DNA of 64,000 nucleotides from CAWAMR01 sp963783095 (GCA_963783095.1 CAWAMR010000003.1:62001-126000); one strand, 5' to 3'. Counted from the first letter of the stretch, positions 11,301-20,488 are shown. The notes: a model not told the origin generated them from the letters alone. Program-made: numbers and translations.

Positions 11301-11371
11301 TCGTCGAGGAGAAGTTCTCCTTTGAAACGCCCCTTCGATTCATCGCGGAGGCGTCGTCGCACGGCTTCCAC
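8335..11371 (-). CDS. FAD-linked oxidase fused to Fe-S/cysteine-rich (GlcD-GlcF-like) protein, frameshifted
   Basis: A single protein of about 1010 residues once frames are joined. The N-terminal half is FAD_binding_4 (LYASDASIFE, LGSGIVVDLS, GSEGTLGIF) followed by an FAD-oxidase C-terminal domain (PSACELMDRR, HGTGIARTPWVE, IFNPGKIVG). Next come two 4Fe-4S motifs (CNGCGDC...C and CINCKMCAHEC) and CCG-type cysteine-rich segments (HVPCHVKALG, SCSGMAGTFG). Such proteins oxidise 2-hydroxyacids such as D-lactate or glycolate and pass electrons to a membrane acceptor. Frame errors lie near 11175 and 11205 (a compensating pair) and near 10500-10515. The start is a GTG at 11371. It is coupled to the MoaD-like gene. 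Confidence 0.85.
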
Positions 11372-11451
11372 GAGCGTGATCCCAATATGGTTCGGATTGG
11401 CTAGGTTTATTTAATGGTATCGCAGGCTAAACCACAAGGGGGGATATCGAT

Positions 11452-11896
11452 ATGGAGAAATCGCTGCGCAAAAAGCTCGACCTCCCGTTCACTTCAGATG
11501 CCGAGGTGATCGATATGGTCGCCAGGTTCGAGGCGTGCACATGGCCATATCCTCGTTGGACTCATCGGTGCGCATCTCGGCGTCGCTCTCTTTTATATGT
11601 GGCAGTATCCTATCGAGGCAGCTCTGGAACGAATCCGACATCATATTCAACTCTACAACCGAACCTGCGGCGATCCCTCCGGCTATCACGAGACAATCAC
11701 AATCTTGTTCATGCGGAGGGTGGATCGCTATTTGCGGATAATCCTGAACTTGTATCGCTTTCAGGTGCTGTCGAGGCGCTGGCCAAAGACTGTGATATGT
11801 ACTGGCTGCTCTGGTTATTACTCGCACGATCGGCTATGGTCGGCAGAGGCGAAGTCCGGTTGGGTTGAACCGGACCTTCGGCCACTTGATTTCTAA
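11452..11896 (+). CDS. conserved hypothetical protein (~148 aa), three frameshifts
   Basis: Joining three short frames gives one coherent protein: MEKSLRKKLDLPF, VARFEACTWPYPRWTH, AHLGVALFYMWQYP, HIQLYNRTCG, GYHETITILFMRRVDR, NPELVSLSGAVEALAKD, YYSHDRLWSAEAKSG and a WVEPDLRPL end. From memory this matches a small, widespread bacterial family of unknown function whose members share a WTHRAHL motif, a GYHET(I/T)T motif and a C-terminal VEPDL. Breaks are near 11570, 11730 and 11815. Three indels in 445 bp is dense, so a real pseudogene is as possible as sequence error. Confidence 0.6.
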
Positions 11897-11900
11897 TTAC

Positions 11901-12258
11901 CTACTCGGATTCCGACAATTCCAGTTCCTTCAGCATCCGCTTTAAGGCAACTTGTTTGTAGGCTTCCAGTAGTAACCCGGCCACTTCGTTCCAGTTGACT
12001 TTCCCTTCGAGGTTCACCGAAACCCAGCCCTGATGTGCCGAGTAAGGAGTCGGGAAAAAGCGGGAATCTAGAAGAAGTTCTTCCTGACGTTCAAAGCTCA
12101 TTTTCAAACCCAGTGTCCCATCCCCGAACGCTGCGAACATTTTCTTGCCGGCACGAAAGGTCGGGTGGCCCCAAGCCTCTACCTCTTTGCTCTCCGGCAA
12201 AGCCAAGACAGATCGCGCGGATCTTTTCGAGCAGTTCCTCCGAGGTTTGGTGCTTCAC
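11901..12258 (-). CDS. MmcQ/YjbR family protein, one frameshift
   Basis: About 118 residues of the small CyaY-like-fold MmcQ/YjbR family, some members of which bind DNA. Motifs are LALPESKEVEAWGHPTFRAG (residue about 20), KMFAAFGDGTLGLKMS and HQGWVSVNLEGKVNW. The GTG at 12258 is chosen because GAGGAGA lies 7 nt upstream. The frame breaks near 12200 (one extra C between AIC and LALPES). It converges with the preceding hypothetical gene, leaving only 4 bp between their ends. Its target is unknown. Confidence 0.75.
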
Positions 12259-12314
12259 CTTGATTCTCCTCAAGTTTGGAAGGTCGACCGTTCAATACAA
12301 TCTGCTATCACTCC

Positions 12315-13822
12315 TCATGGCACCAAAACCACCCGGAAACCGACGTTGTTGAAGCGGAAATCAGCATCGAGGTTGAAGCGATACTCTACGCGACAATAAT
12401 CGGGCAAGTAGTTCCAGGCACCACCACGCATGATGCGAACATCGTCCGTTGGTTGTTTCTGTAGCTGCACCGGATTTCTCAGTTTTGGTAATTTGTCGTA
12501 GGAACCATAATAGTCTTCACACCACTCCAAAACATTCCCAAGCATATCCACTAATCCCCAGGGGTGTTTCGCCTTTTCCTCGTAGCTGCCTACCCTCGTC
12601 GTCCGTTTCCGATACTCTCCTTTTCCATCCCACTCCCCAACCGGCTGGGACCAGTTACAATTCGCCCGATCACCTTGCAGGTCGTTGCCCCAGTAGAATA
12701 CGGAACCCTGCTGTCCACCTCGACACGCATACTCCCATTGAGCCTCGCTCGGCAGGGCGATCTTCCAGCCCATCAGCTCGGGCGGGACTTCCATTTTCGC
12801 AATACATTCATTGGCATCGCTCCAGGAAACGCTTTCTACGGGAAAATCATCGGTGTTCTCATTCACATCAATTTTCCCTTCGCCCTCTTTGCAGAAATAA
12901 CTTGGATTCATCTTTCCGGTTATCTGCACATGTACTGTCCCTGGGTCATCTCCGTCTTGGCCATCCAGAAACCATCCAAAACTTCGATCTCGTGTTCGTG
13001 CTCCCGGTTCAGCCAGGCAGGAAACTCCCCCTTATAAAATGTCTTCGTGACGAAATCCCGTTCGTTCTTCGATAACCCCAGCGTAACTTTGCCATTCGCC
13101 GGCGGTATCCAACAGAATGTCATTTTCACACCGCGTCCCACGTCGAATACTCGTTCCTCACCGGGCAAAGGCCCCTGTGTTTCTCCGGAGCCGGATCTGG
13201 AATCCCCGCCGTACAATCCCAAGACGTAGCCCACGAGGGCAAACGCCAACAGCCCGACAATGCCCCCGGCGAGAAGAGGAAGTTTCCACATGCCGGGACG
13301 GCAAGGCGTATCGACAATGTTACTCCCCTTATCGGAGGCGACAGTTGGGGCCGGGTGGGCATAAGGGATATCGTGGAACCTAGCGACGGGCAGCGGCATC
13401 GGAGCGGGCGTCGTCGCCGGCTTTTCGGCAGGCTTTCGTTGGCGTGGCTTGTGCGCGGGAGGCTCGGAGATCTTTTTCCTTGAGTCCATAACCGGGTGGG
13501 CGATACTCGGCCCGGGCTGCGCACCCGGTGTTCGATCATATTCAAGGCGGGTGATGGGATTGGTGAGGCAGTTCATTGCCTGTGCCAGCAGGTTCATCCC
13601 ACGGGTCACGGCGTCGGGACGCATCAACTGGTGCTGCCGAAGTTTTTCCATTCGCTCCAGGACTCGATGCTCGATTTCTTCCGTGCTGCCCTGTCCCCAG
13701 GCCAGACCAAGGAGTAAGTCGTAGTTCGGCGGCCAGGGTGCCTTCGGCAGGTTCAGCCAGGTGCAAAGCAAGTCGCGGTTTGCAGCCTCGGAAGAATCGA
13801 TCGATTCATGGAGGTTCGACAT
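12315..13822 (-). CDS. membrane-anchored SUMF1/FGE-sulfatase-domain protein, one frameshift
   Basis: About 503 residues. Residues 30-95 form a small helical segment (YDLLLGLAWGQGS...EYDRTPG) resembling the J-like domain placed before the membrane helix in planctomycete proteins. A transmembrane helix follows near residue 180 (LLAGGIVGLLAFALVGYVLG), then a SUMF1 domain: DGFWMAKTEMTQGQY, PVESVSWSDA, LPSEAQWEYACRGG, DMLGNVLEWCEDYYG, RIMRGGAWNY, VGFRVV. The frame breaks near 12925. Only one cysteine (DYC) of the two expected in true formylglycine-generating enzyme is present, so a sensor or ligand-binding role is more likely than sulfatase maturation. Confidence 0.75.
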
Positions 13823-13986
13823 GAAAAGGATTCCTCACCTGATGCCGAGTCGGAAAAAAGTTGAGCCATTGAGAAATTGAATTCCTGAAATCGTAACGCG
13901 CAATCGGAAAGGTTGCTATCGAATTTCAAGGTGGGTGATTTATGGTGGCGCAGTCTGACTGACACAATTTTGCGTCCATGAATACT

Positions 13987-14150
13987 CTCATCGTTTGCCG
14001 CTCCGCGGCGAACGTCTTGTCTTGCCGCTCTGCGGCTTTGCACTACCACCGTCAGAAAGCTTTGCATCTAAACGATAAGATCCTTATTGAGGCAGGATTG
14101 GCCGCGGAGCGGCAATACTAGACGTTCGCCGCAGAGCGGCAAACGATGAG
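13987..14150. repeat. long imperfect inverted repeat (MITE-like)
   Basis: Thirty-base arms at 13987-14016 and 14121-14150 are inverted copies with one mismatch. An inner, weaker pair continues inward at about 14018-14035 and 14101-14117, around an unpaired centre of about 65 bp. Each arm itself contains a short palindrome (GCCGC..GCGGC). There is no coding capacity. It fills most of the gap between the SUMF1 gene and the amidohydrolase and could be a miniature transposable element or a folded RNA. Confidence 0.7.
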
Positions 14151-14173
14151 GGTCGTAGCCGTTGCGAATTCTG

Positions 14174-15052
14174 TCATTTCAGACCGATTGCGGCAAGAGT
14201 CAAGCGCATTGCCCGCCCGCCAAACACGATTTGCGCATTTTCCACGAAAACCTGCTCGTGATATTCTTCCGCAATCGCTTCCTGGATGAAATCGCGGTAC
14301 ATCGCCATCGGCGTTAGCGGCCAGTCGCTGCCGTAGAGGAATCGATTCGGTCGTTGTGCGTAGCGAAATGCCATCCGGATTCGCTCAATGATTGCTTGCC
14401 GCTCTTCAAACTGTTCGGGGGCATTGAAATCCAAGTCCTCGGCGATGAGCAACCCCGAGAGATCGACCCAGACATTGATATTCTTGTAAACAACCTCCGC
14501 TGCATCGAGCATCCAGGGGTTGCCGACGTGGGCCATCACAAATCGAACCTTGGGGTGATCGACGGCAACTTCATCGATATTGATCGGGTGCGCATACTTC
14601 AGTTTGGCGAAAGGCGTATAGGTATCGCCGGTATGCAAGATGACGGGCAGCTTATACTTTTCCGCAAGTTCGTAGTAAGGTCGATAACCTGGGTCGGCGG
14701 GGAAACGATGCACGTAGCCGAGATAGACTTTCAAGGCGACGACTTGCCCGCCTTTTAGAAGTGACACCACGGCGGAAAGATGGCCAGCATCGGTTCGCTC
14801 GGGATGGGCGACTCCGATCGCACGCAGTCCCGGAACTCGTTCGGCAATCTCAAGTGTGCGGCGAACTCCGAGAGGGTCGTTGTCGTCGACCGGGATCGAC
14901 CCCATCGCCAGCGCCGCCGTCATCCCGGCCTGTTCCATCTGTTCCCGAACGATGCGCGCCACATCTTCTACCGGGCTGCGCAGAACCGGACTGAGCGACC
15001 CGACACCCGGCAGATTCGGCGGGACGACGTGAATGTGCGTGTCGATCATCAT
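14174..15052 (-). CDS. amidohydrolase-2 family metal-dependent hydrolase
   Basis: 292 residues, intact, a TIM-barrel amidohydrolase. Metal-ligand motifs in order are DTHIHVV (residue about 4), LPVILHTGDTY (about 137), FVMAHVGNPW (about 173) and LYGSDWPLTP (about 243). Relatives include decarboxylases such as the ACMSD type and hydrolases; the substrate cannot be read from the sequence. The ATG lies 3 bp after the stop of the upstream small gene, so the pair is almost certainly co-transcribed. Confidence 0.8.
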   Translation of the reverse strand: MMIDTHIHVVPPNLPGVGSLSPVLRSPVEDVARIVREQMEQAGMTAALAMGSIPVDDNDPLGVRRTLEIAERVPGLRAIGVAHPERTDAGHLSAVVSLLKGGQVVALKVYLGYVHRFPADPGYRPYYELAEKYKLPVILHTGDTYTPFAKLKYAHPINIDEVAVDHPKVRFVMAHVGNPWMLDAAEVVYKNINVWVDLSGLLIAEDLDFNAPEQFEERQAIIERIRMAFRYAQRPNRFLYGSDWPLTPMAMYRDFIQEAIAEEYHEQVFVENAQIVFGGRAMRLTLAAIGLK

Positions 15053-15055
15053 CGA

Positions 15056-15571
15056 CTATTCGGCTTTCTTGGCCCGGAAAGTTGTCATATCGTGCCGGCG
15101 GATGATGATCCCCTGGTTATCTGGCGACGGGCCCATTGTGTAGACCCCGAATTTTCCCGTAGTGACTTCCGAGATATACAGAGCCGACTGGCCCTGCGTG
15201 ATCGTGCCGGTCGTCATCATGAAGTGGACATCTTGCTTGGGGGGGATGCCGAATTCCGTGACGAGATCGACTTCCGCCCAGCCGGTGATTTTGCCCAGAC
15301 CGCGATCGATCACCGTGCCCAGCAATTTGCCGGAGCGATAATCGAGCATCCAGACGCCATCGGTCATGGCCCGAGGGTGAATTGCCACCGCACCCGTACA
15401 CATTACGTAATCCTGGTAACGATCATTCCCCGAGGAGGATGCCGACAGCCAATTCCGCCGGTTAATCTGGTCAAACTGTGGCAGCGAAAGCGGATTACCG
15501 TAAATCACTGTCGCCATGACTCCCAACACCACTCCGCCCAGAGCCGTCAGGATTGTTTTGTTGACTCGCAT
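15056..15571 (-). CDS. hypothetical exported or membrane-anchored protein
   Basis: 171 residues from the preferred ATG at 15571. An N-terminal hydrophobic helix (ILTALGGVVLGVMATVIYG) is followed by a soluble domain containing QDYVMCTGAVAIHPRAM, DGVWMLDYRSGKLLGTVID and FMMTTGTITQGQSALYISEV. The repeating strand pattern looks like a small beta-propeller or beta-sandwich fragment. I do not recognise a named family. Its stop is 3 bp before the amidohydrolase start, so the two are probably one operon. Confidence 0.7.
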   Translation of the reverse strand: MRVNKTILTALGGVVLGVMATVIYGNPLSLPQFDQINRRNWLSASSSGNDRYQDYVMCTGAVAIHPRAMTDGVWMLDYRSGKLLGTVIDRGLGKITGWAEVDLVTEFGIPPKQDVHFMMTTGTITQGQSALYISEVTTGKFGVYTMGPSPDNQGIIIRRHDMTTFRAKKAE

Positions 15572-15693
15572 TTTCCACCTCCGCAAACGACAGAAAAACT
15601 TCGTGTCGGCGGACTATAACAAGTGTTGAAACGCTGTCCAGATCGATTTTGTCAAGAAAAAAGGGAAGCATGCGAGTAGGATCAGGCCCCTAA

Positions 15694-15721
15694 CCCTCTC
15701 CCCGGAGTACCGGGGAGAGGG
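15694..15721. repeat. perfect 12-bp palindrome, REP-like
   Basis: CCCTCTCCCCGG at 15694-15705 is followed by a 4-nt loop and its exact complement at 15710-15721. No T-run follows, so a terminator is less likely than a REP-type interspersed element. It lies upstream of the minus-strand hypothetical gene. Confidence 0.6.
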
Positions 15722-15807
15722 GATCAGAACGGGCCAGTGCCGAGGCACCAACCCCATACAACAAACGGGGCGAGAGGGGATCAGTGCTCGCTGTCCGTTT
15801 GTGGGCG

Positions 15808-15966
15808 TCACCGGCCGAAGTCGCGCAGGTTGCGCGTCACCACGGTCAGGCCATTTTCCAGTGCGATCGCCGAGATGCGAAGGTCCATGGTTCCAAAATT
15901 CAGACGCAGCAACCGCAATTGTTCAAAGCGATGAATGGCTGGTTCCGTAAATGGTATGACCGAAAA
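15808..15966 (-). pseudogene. C-terminal fragment of a VapC-type PIN toxin
   Basis: About 53 residues match the C-terminal half of PIN-domain ribonucleases: TEPAIHRFEQLRLLRL, GTMDLRISAIALENG (with the conserved acidic residue) and LTVVTRNLRDF. The N-terminal half with the first catalytic Asp is absent, and the usual VPGLxVEDW ending is lost. No antitoxin lies upstream. It is probably a decayed toxin. Confidence 0.6.
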
Positions 15967-16152
15967 CCAACTCCAAACAGGTAAGTGAAGAGTACATTGT
16001 CCCCAGGGGACAGGGCCACCATGATCCACTTGCGAATAAACAAATTTAACCGTTGCACATTGCCCATGAATCGCTTAACATTGTATTTGCCCCAACCTCC
16101 TGCCTCTTTATATCCCACCTTCCTTCCGTTCGTCGATTCGGAAAGGACTACT

Positions 16153-17616
16153 ATGCTCGTTATTCCTGGTTTTGCCGGTAAAGATACTTGCGATGGCGTG
16201 ACGCGCCGCGATTTCATGCGGGTCGGCGGTTCAGCGATCATGGGCTTCGGCGTTGCCGACCTCTTGGCGGCGTCCGCGCGTGCCAACCAAACCGGCTCCT
16301 CCGGCGGCCCCGGATTCGGGAAAGCCAAAAGCGTAATCATGATCTACCTCCAGGGTGGACCAAGCCATCTCGATCTCTGGGATCCGAAGACCGGATGCTC
16401 CCGCGAAAAACCGGAGTATCTTCAAGCCGATCAGTACCAAGATTAACGGTCTTCAGTTCAGCGAATTGCTGCCCAAACTCGCGCAAGTCGTCGATAAGGC
16501 CACCGTGATTCGGACCATGAGCTACACACCCGTAGGCTTGTTCAATCACACCGCTGCCATCTATCAGATGATGACCGGCTACACGACGGACAAAGTCAGC
16601 CCATCCGGTCAATTGGAGCCTCCCTCACCGAAAGATTTCCCTCATTTCGGCTGCAACATCACCAAGCTCAAGCCGACAACTCAGCCGGTTCTGCCGTTCG
16701 TGATGATGCCGCGGCCGTTGCAGGAGTCCAATGTCGTCGGTAAAGGCGGTGGCGCTGGGTTCCTGGGTAAGGCGTATGACCCCTACTTGCTCTACCCGCC
16801 CGGCGACGACATGGACATGGCCAAGATGGATCGGATCAAGACCGACGATCTCCAACTGCGGCCCGATGTCGATCGAAGCGCGCCTCAAGCGGCGGGCCAC
16901 GCTCCGCGAAACGGTTTCCGAAGGGATGCCGGAACTGGAAAAAGCGGTCGAGAAATATGAATTGAAGGAGTACTACGGCAAAGCGCTCAATCTGGTGATT
17001 TCCGGCAAGGCACGCGATGCCTTCGAGCTAACCCGCGAAAAGCCTGAAATGCGCGAACGCTACGGCAAGAACACCTTCGGTCAATGCTGCTTGCTGGCGC
17101 GACGACTGGTGGAAGCCGGCACGAAGGTGGTTGAAATCAACTGGCCGAAAGTCGCAAACTCGGACAATCACTCCTGGGACGTTCACACCGGTCTTTCAAC
17201 CCGTATGAAAAGTCAGTCTGCTCCGATGTTGGATAGCGGCCTGTCAACGCTCCTCGCCGACCTGGAAGACCGCGGTCTGTTGAAGGAGACGCTCGTCATC
17301 GCGGTGGGCGAGTTTGGCCGCAGCCCGCAACGCGGCGTCAGCACCTCGGGCAACGAGAACAGCGATGATGGACGCGATCACTGGCCATACTGCTACACCG
17401 CTGTGATCGCAGGGGCCGGGATCAAGCGCGGCTGCGGTATATGGAAAGTCGGACAAAACGGGCTCGGCTCCTCTGGAAAATCCGGTCCACCCGACCGAAT
17501 TGCTGGCGACGATCTACCACAGCGTCGGCATCGTGCCGGGCACGATCGTTTACAACCACCTGAACCAGCCGCGAGAACTGGTGAAGGGTGAGATTATCAG
17601 CGGGTTGTTGGCGTAA
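16153..17616 (+). CDS. DUF1501 (alkaline-phosphatase-superfamily-like) exported protein, three frameshifts
   Basis: Joined frames give about 488 residues. The N-terminus has a twin-arginine-like start (TRRDFMRVGGSAIMGFG). The DUF1501 core follows: IYLQGGPSHLDLWDPK, FSELLPKLAQVVDK, IRTMSYTPVGLFNHT, DNHSWDVH, LVIAVGEFGRSPQ, GRDHWPYCYTAVIAGAGIK and HPTELLATIYHSVGI. Breaks are near 16390 (extra A), 16870 and 17435 (extra G). The ATG at 16153 has GAAAGGAC upstream. Members are exported and usually paired with DUF1549/DUF1553 genes, but here it is alone. Confidence 0.85.
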
Positions 17617-17636
17617 AGTGATGGAAATCCAGAACG

Positions 17637-17678
17637 AAAGACTGTGGTCGGGTGACTGCCCGACTACGGTCTTTTCTC
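17637..17678 (+). terminator. rho-independent-type terminator after DUF1501 gene
   Basis: AAGAC..TGGTCGGG pairs with CCCGACTA..GTCTT around a short loop, followed by TTTTCTCGTTTT, about 20 bp after the DUF1501 stop. Confidence 0.6.
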
Positions 17679-17916
17679 GTTTTGCCGAACCACGACTCAA
17701 GGCGATTGCTCTGTATTTCCTCGCGTGAGGAGCTCTTACGTTTCTGAAAATGGTTTCCTGAACTGAGATCGTTGGTTCTCCCTGAAGAGGAACTCCCAGA
17801 ACGAGCTGAGCCGCGTACAAGAGCATGATCAAGATGAATCCCGACAACCGCGCGAGTGAGAATGGTCAGTGCCCTGTATTGGAAACGGAAATGTGATTTG
17901 TCGAGCAAGGGTCATT

Positions 17917-17977
17917 CTCTCAAAACAGCACGGCGGTCAGAAGGCATTGGTCTCAATGATTCGCGCTGTTTTGAGAG
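17917..17977 (-). terminator. 13-bp perfect inverted repeat at the end of the stress operon
   Basis: CTCTCAAAACAGC at 17917-17929 is the exact complement of 17965-17977. The 35-nt centre includes the stop codon of the YqjE-like gene, so it could fold at the 3' end of that message. There is no clear U tract, so the terminator role is tentative. Confidence 0.4.
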
Positions 17978-18609
17978 CTGTTCACAAACGAATCACGTCG
18001 CGGAGTGGATGGCGCTGACGAATCAGCGCGTTCACCGTCGGTCGTGGGCTTGCCGGCACCTTGAGTCTCTTCGTCGCCAAGGATCTCTTCCAGCAACTGC
18101 TTCACCGACGGGATTCCCAGCGACTCAATGGCCAACGAGACCGCCATGCCGCTCGCCACGGAACCTAATTCGCGAAGATGGTCTCCCAGGAAATGGGAAA
18201 GACTGAAACCCGACGCTTGATTTGATGCAGCTTGGGAGCGCGGAACTGACGCTTCCTTGCCGGACTTGTCAACGGCAGACGGGCCGTCAATTTGTTTAAC
18301 TCGTCTGCGCGTCAAACGGGCTGCGAGAAAACCCCCGAAGATCGACGCTCCCAGCACCAAGAATGGACTGCGGAGAGCTTCGATCCAGGGCATTTTCTTG
18401 ACTTCCTCATCTACTTCGTCGCTGCCGCGATCGACGAACACGAACCCGACCATCGTGGCGAATAGCCCGACACCGCCAAGAGAAGCCCACAAAGGGACGT
18501 TCGCGGCAATGCTGAGGCCATGGGCCGCGCTCATTAGCAGCAGCCCGATGCCGGCGATCATCAGGATCGATCCCGTTCCAATGAGCCGAAGCAGAGTCGA
18601 AAGTCTCAC
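17953..18609 (-). CDS. YqjE/phage-holin-III-like membrane protein
   Basis: 218 residues. Two hydrophobic hairpin segments (about 8-30 and 40-60) are followed by a third (SPFLVLGASIFGGFLAARL, about 82-100) and a long polar tail, the layout of YqjE-type proteins. The GTG start at 18609 has GGAG 8 nt upstream and lies 3 bp after the CsbD-like gene stop, so it is in an operon with it. YqjE-type proteins accompany CsbD and ElaB/YqjD genes in stress-induced envelope operons; their biochemical role is unclear. Confidence 0.7.
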   Translation of the reverse strand: MRLSTLLRLIGTGSILMIAGIGLLLMSAAHGLSIAANVPLWASLGGVGLFATMVGFVFVDRGSDEVDEEVKKMPWIEALRSPFLVLGASIFGGFLAARLTRRRVKQIDGPSAVDKSGKEASVPRSQAASNQASGFSLSHFLGDHLRELGSVASGMAVSLAIESLGIPSVKQLLEEILGDEETQGAGKPTTDGERADSSAPSTPRRDSFVNSSQNSANH

Positions 18610-18612
18610 GCA

Positions 18613-19050
18613 TTAGCTCCGATTAGAGGAAGTCAGAAATCGGCCGATGAGGAAGCCCAGTCCGATGCCGATGACAGCGCACGGCAGCGGGTGACGGCCG
18701 ATGAGCTCCTTCAGATCCTCCGCCATCTTCGAGACGCTCGTATTCTGGACGTAATCCTTGCCCTTCTCGACGTATTCCTTGCCTTTTTCGACGACTTCCT
18801 TGCCTTTTTCGACTACCTCCTGAACACCTTCCTTGGCTTGGGCGATCAAGCCCTCGCCGGCAGACATGAATTCATCGAGCTGCTGCTCCGCTTTTTCGCG
18901 GGCAATCCCGTATCGTTGTTGAATCGCGCCGACCAGGCGATCCTTCTTCCCGTCGGCTTGTGTCAGGTCATCGTCGGTGAGACGGCCCCACTTCGTCTTG
19001 ACCTTGCCTTTGGCTTCGTTCCAGTTCCCTTGAATGCTGGTCCAGTTCAT
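18613..19050 (-). CDS. CsbD-like stress protein with ElaB/YqjD-like C-terminal membrane anchor
   Basis: 145 residues. The N-terminal 60 residues are a CsbD domain (MNWTSIQGNWNEAKGKVK, WGRLTDDDL, KKDRLVGAIQQRYGIA). A charged amphipathic stretch follows with a repeated VEKGKE unit (three near copies at about 80-100), then a glycine-rich C-terminal helix (AVIGIGLGFLIGRFL) as in ElaB/YqjD/DUF883 proteins, which bind ribosomes at the membrane. It is upstream of the YqjE-like gene in one operon. Fusion of the two modules is seen in other bacteria. Confidence 0.8.
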   Translation of the reverse strand: MNWTSIQGNWNEAKGKVKTKWGRLTDDDLTQADGKKDRLVGAIQQRYGIAREKAEQQLDEFMSAGEGLIAQAKEGVQEVVEKGKEVVEKGKEYVEKGKDYVQNTSVSKMAEDLKELIGRHPLPCAVIGIGLGFLIGRFLTSSNRS

Positions 19051-19074
19051 GACCTTGTCCTCCGTAGCTGGTGA

Positions 19075-19506
19075 TTAGTCCTTGAGTTTCACGTCGAACT
19101 TAAAGCTGACGACGTCTTCAGCCATGTCTTTTTGATCTTTGGCCTTTGCGGTCACGCGCGTAACGTGTCCGTTCTCAACGGTCGCGTCGGGCGAAGCCTT
19201 GAGCGACACGACGAGGGAGTCCTTCCCCGTGTCGATGGTCGTGTTCGGCGTTACGACCTTCACACCCTGGGGAAGATCTCGAAAGTCAAGATGTACTGGT
19301 CCCGTGAAGTTCCCGCGGCTTACAGAGATTTCGACGTCGACCGTGCCGTTTTGTTTGACGCTCGCTTCCGAAGGGCTCTTGACCTTCAGCGTCCGAACCT
19401 CGCTGGGCCGATCGGGATTCGTGCTTGGAGCCGTCGTTCCGCTGCCCGAATGGCCGCACCCGGAGGCGAAAATCAGCGCCGTTCCGATCATTGCAAAACA
19501 CTTCAT
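19075..19506 (-). CDS. putative lipoprotein with Ig-like/beta-sandwich domain
   Basis: 143 residues from the ATG at 19506. The N-terminus MKCFAMIGTALIFASGCGH is a lipoprotein signal with Cys near residue 17, then a Ser/Thr/Pro linker and a beta-rich domain (VDVEISVSRGNFTGPVHLDF, VVSLKASPDATVENGHVTRV). Its ending resembles bacterial Ig-like sandwiches. It sits 24 bp upstream of the CsbD-like gene, so it probably belongs to the same operon. Precise function is unknown. Confidence 0.65.
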   Translation of the reverse strand: MKCFAMIGTALIFASGCGHSGSGTTAPSTNPDRPSEVRTLKVKSPSEASVKQNGTVDVEISVSRGNFTGPVHLDFRDLPQGVKVVTPNTTIDTGKDSLVVSLKASPDATVENGHVTRVTAKAKDQKDMAEDVVSFKFDVKLKD

Positions 19507-19602
19507 GATGTCACTCCTCAGTAAAGGTATTTCAGGCCACATATTCGTTCGATTGCCGTGGGTGTGACCGGCCTGGCTGAGCCGGCCACACCCGATTACT
19601 AC

Positions 19603-20118
19603 TCACCTGGAGTCGCTGGTTTTTGCCAGTTCTTCCGCCATTTTCAAATGCTTGCGAAGCCCGACCAGCCCATCCTTGGCGAAAGCGCTGACATCCTCAT
19701 CCTTGCCCTGCTTGATCTGGTTCTCGCAGAGCGCGATGCCCGACTTGTGCTCCTTGATGACCCATTTCAAATATTCCTGGTTGAAGTCCGTGCCTTTTAG
19801 AGCGCCCAGACGTTTGGCCTCATCCGTCGGTCCCTTTTCGGTGCCGGACACGACGCCGATCTTGCGGGTCTTGAGCAGTTCGGCCAGCTTCTCGTAGGCC
19901 GCCTGATGGTCCTTGCCGAGTTGACCGGCAAAAGCCTTTACTTCCGGCGATCCGTGTGTTTCGGCCATCTTGCTGATCGCGATCACGGCATGGTTGCACG
20001 TGGCCGCTTTGACGAGGAAATCATTGTCAACAGGAAGTTTGGCCGAGTCGTCGCCGCGGGCTCCGGCAGCCAGCCAGCAAACAACACTTACCGACAGCAG
20101 CATTCCAAGACTCTTCAT
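19603..20118 (-). CDS. DUF4142 ferritin-like exported protein
   Basis: 171 residues. A signal peptide (MKSLGMLLSVSVVCWLAAG) precedes a four-helix DUF4142 domain: FLVKAATCNHAVIAISKMA, VKAFAGQLGKDHQAAYEKL, YLKWVIKEHKSGIALCENQ, VSAFAKDGLVGLRKHLKMA. Members are periplasmic, ferritin-like and often stress associated; metal binding is inferred, not shown. It is upstream of and parallel to the lipoprotein/CsbD/YqjE genes. Confidence 0.85.
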   Translation of the reverse strand: MKSLGMLLSVSVVCWLAAGARGDDSAKLPVDNDFLVKAATCNHAVIAISKMAETHGSPEVKAFAGQLGKDHQAAYEKLAELLKTRKIGVVSGTEKGPTDEAKRLGALKGTDFNQEYLKWVIKEHKSGIALCENQIKQGKDEDVSAFAKDGLVGLRKHLKMAEELAKTSDSR

Positions 20119-20488
20119 CGTAGACTCTCCATTCAAAGAAATCGTTCCTAACACTTTTTGAAAGCTGCGTACTCCAGGGCAATAAACGTGCCGGTCGGAC
20201 ATGCATCGTTTTCCCGCAAATCTCAGTGTTTCTGAGCCCTGGAAAATACAATGTTGAGCAAATGGGAGCGCTGCAATGGGCATTCCAGCGACGTGATCGA
20301 GAAGAAAACAAGGTCGGTCGTTGCGCGAGTTCGTTGACTTGGATGGAGGAATTCGGCAGCCAAAGCTTGTGAAGACGTTCAATTCGGAGGTCGGCATAAC
20401 AATTGCGTCGCTACATCGTGGAGACAAGATCGAGCTTGCGAAAGGTTCGCCGGCATTATCTCCGTTTTTCAGACAAGGAGTTCCAGCA
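20119..20488. other. divergent intergenic region of the stress island
   Basis: 370 bp between the divergently read DUF4142 and GSP17M-like genes, so it should hold both promoters. An 8-bp inverted pair (TCCAGGGC at 20173 and GCCCTGGA at 20236) is visible. No gene was seen and no promoter can be called with confidence. Confidence 0.4.

Noticed and set aside
12315..13822. True formylglycine-generating enzyme for the sulfatase
   Set aside because: Only one of the two catalytic cysteines is present and the protein is membrane anchored.
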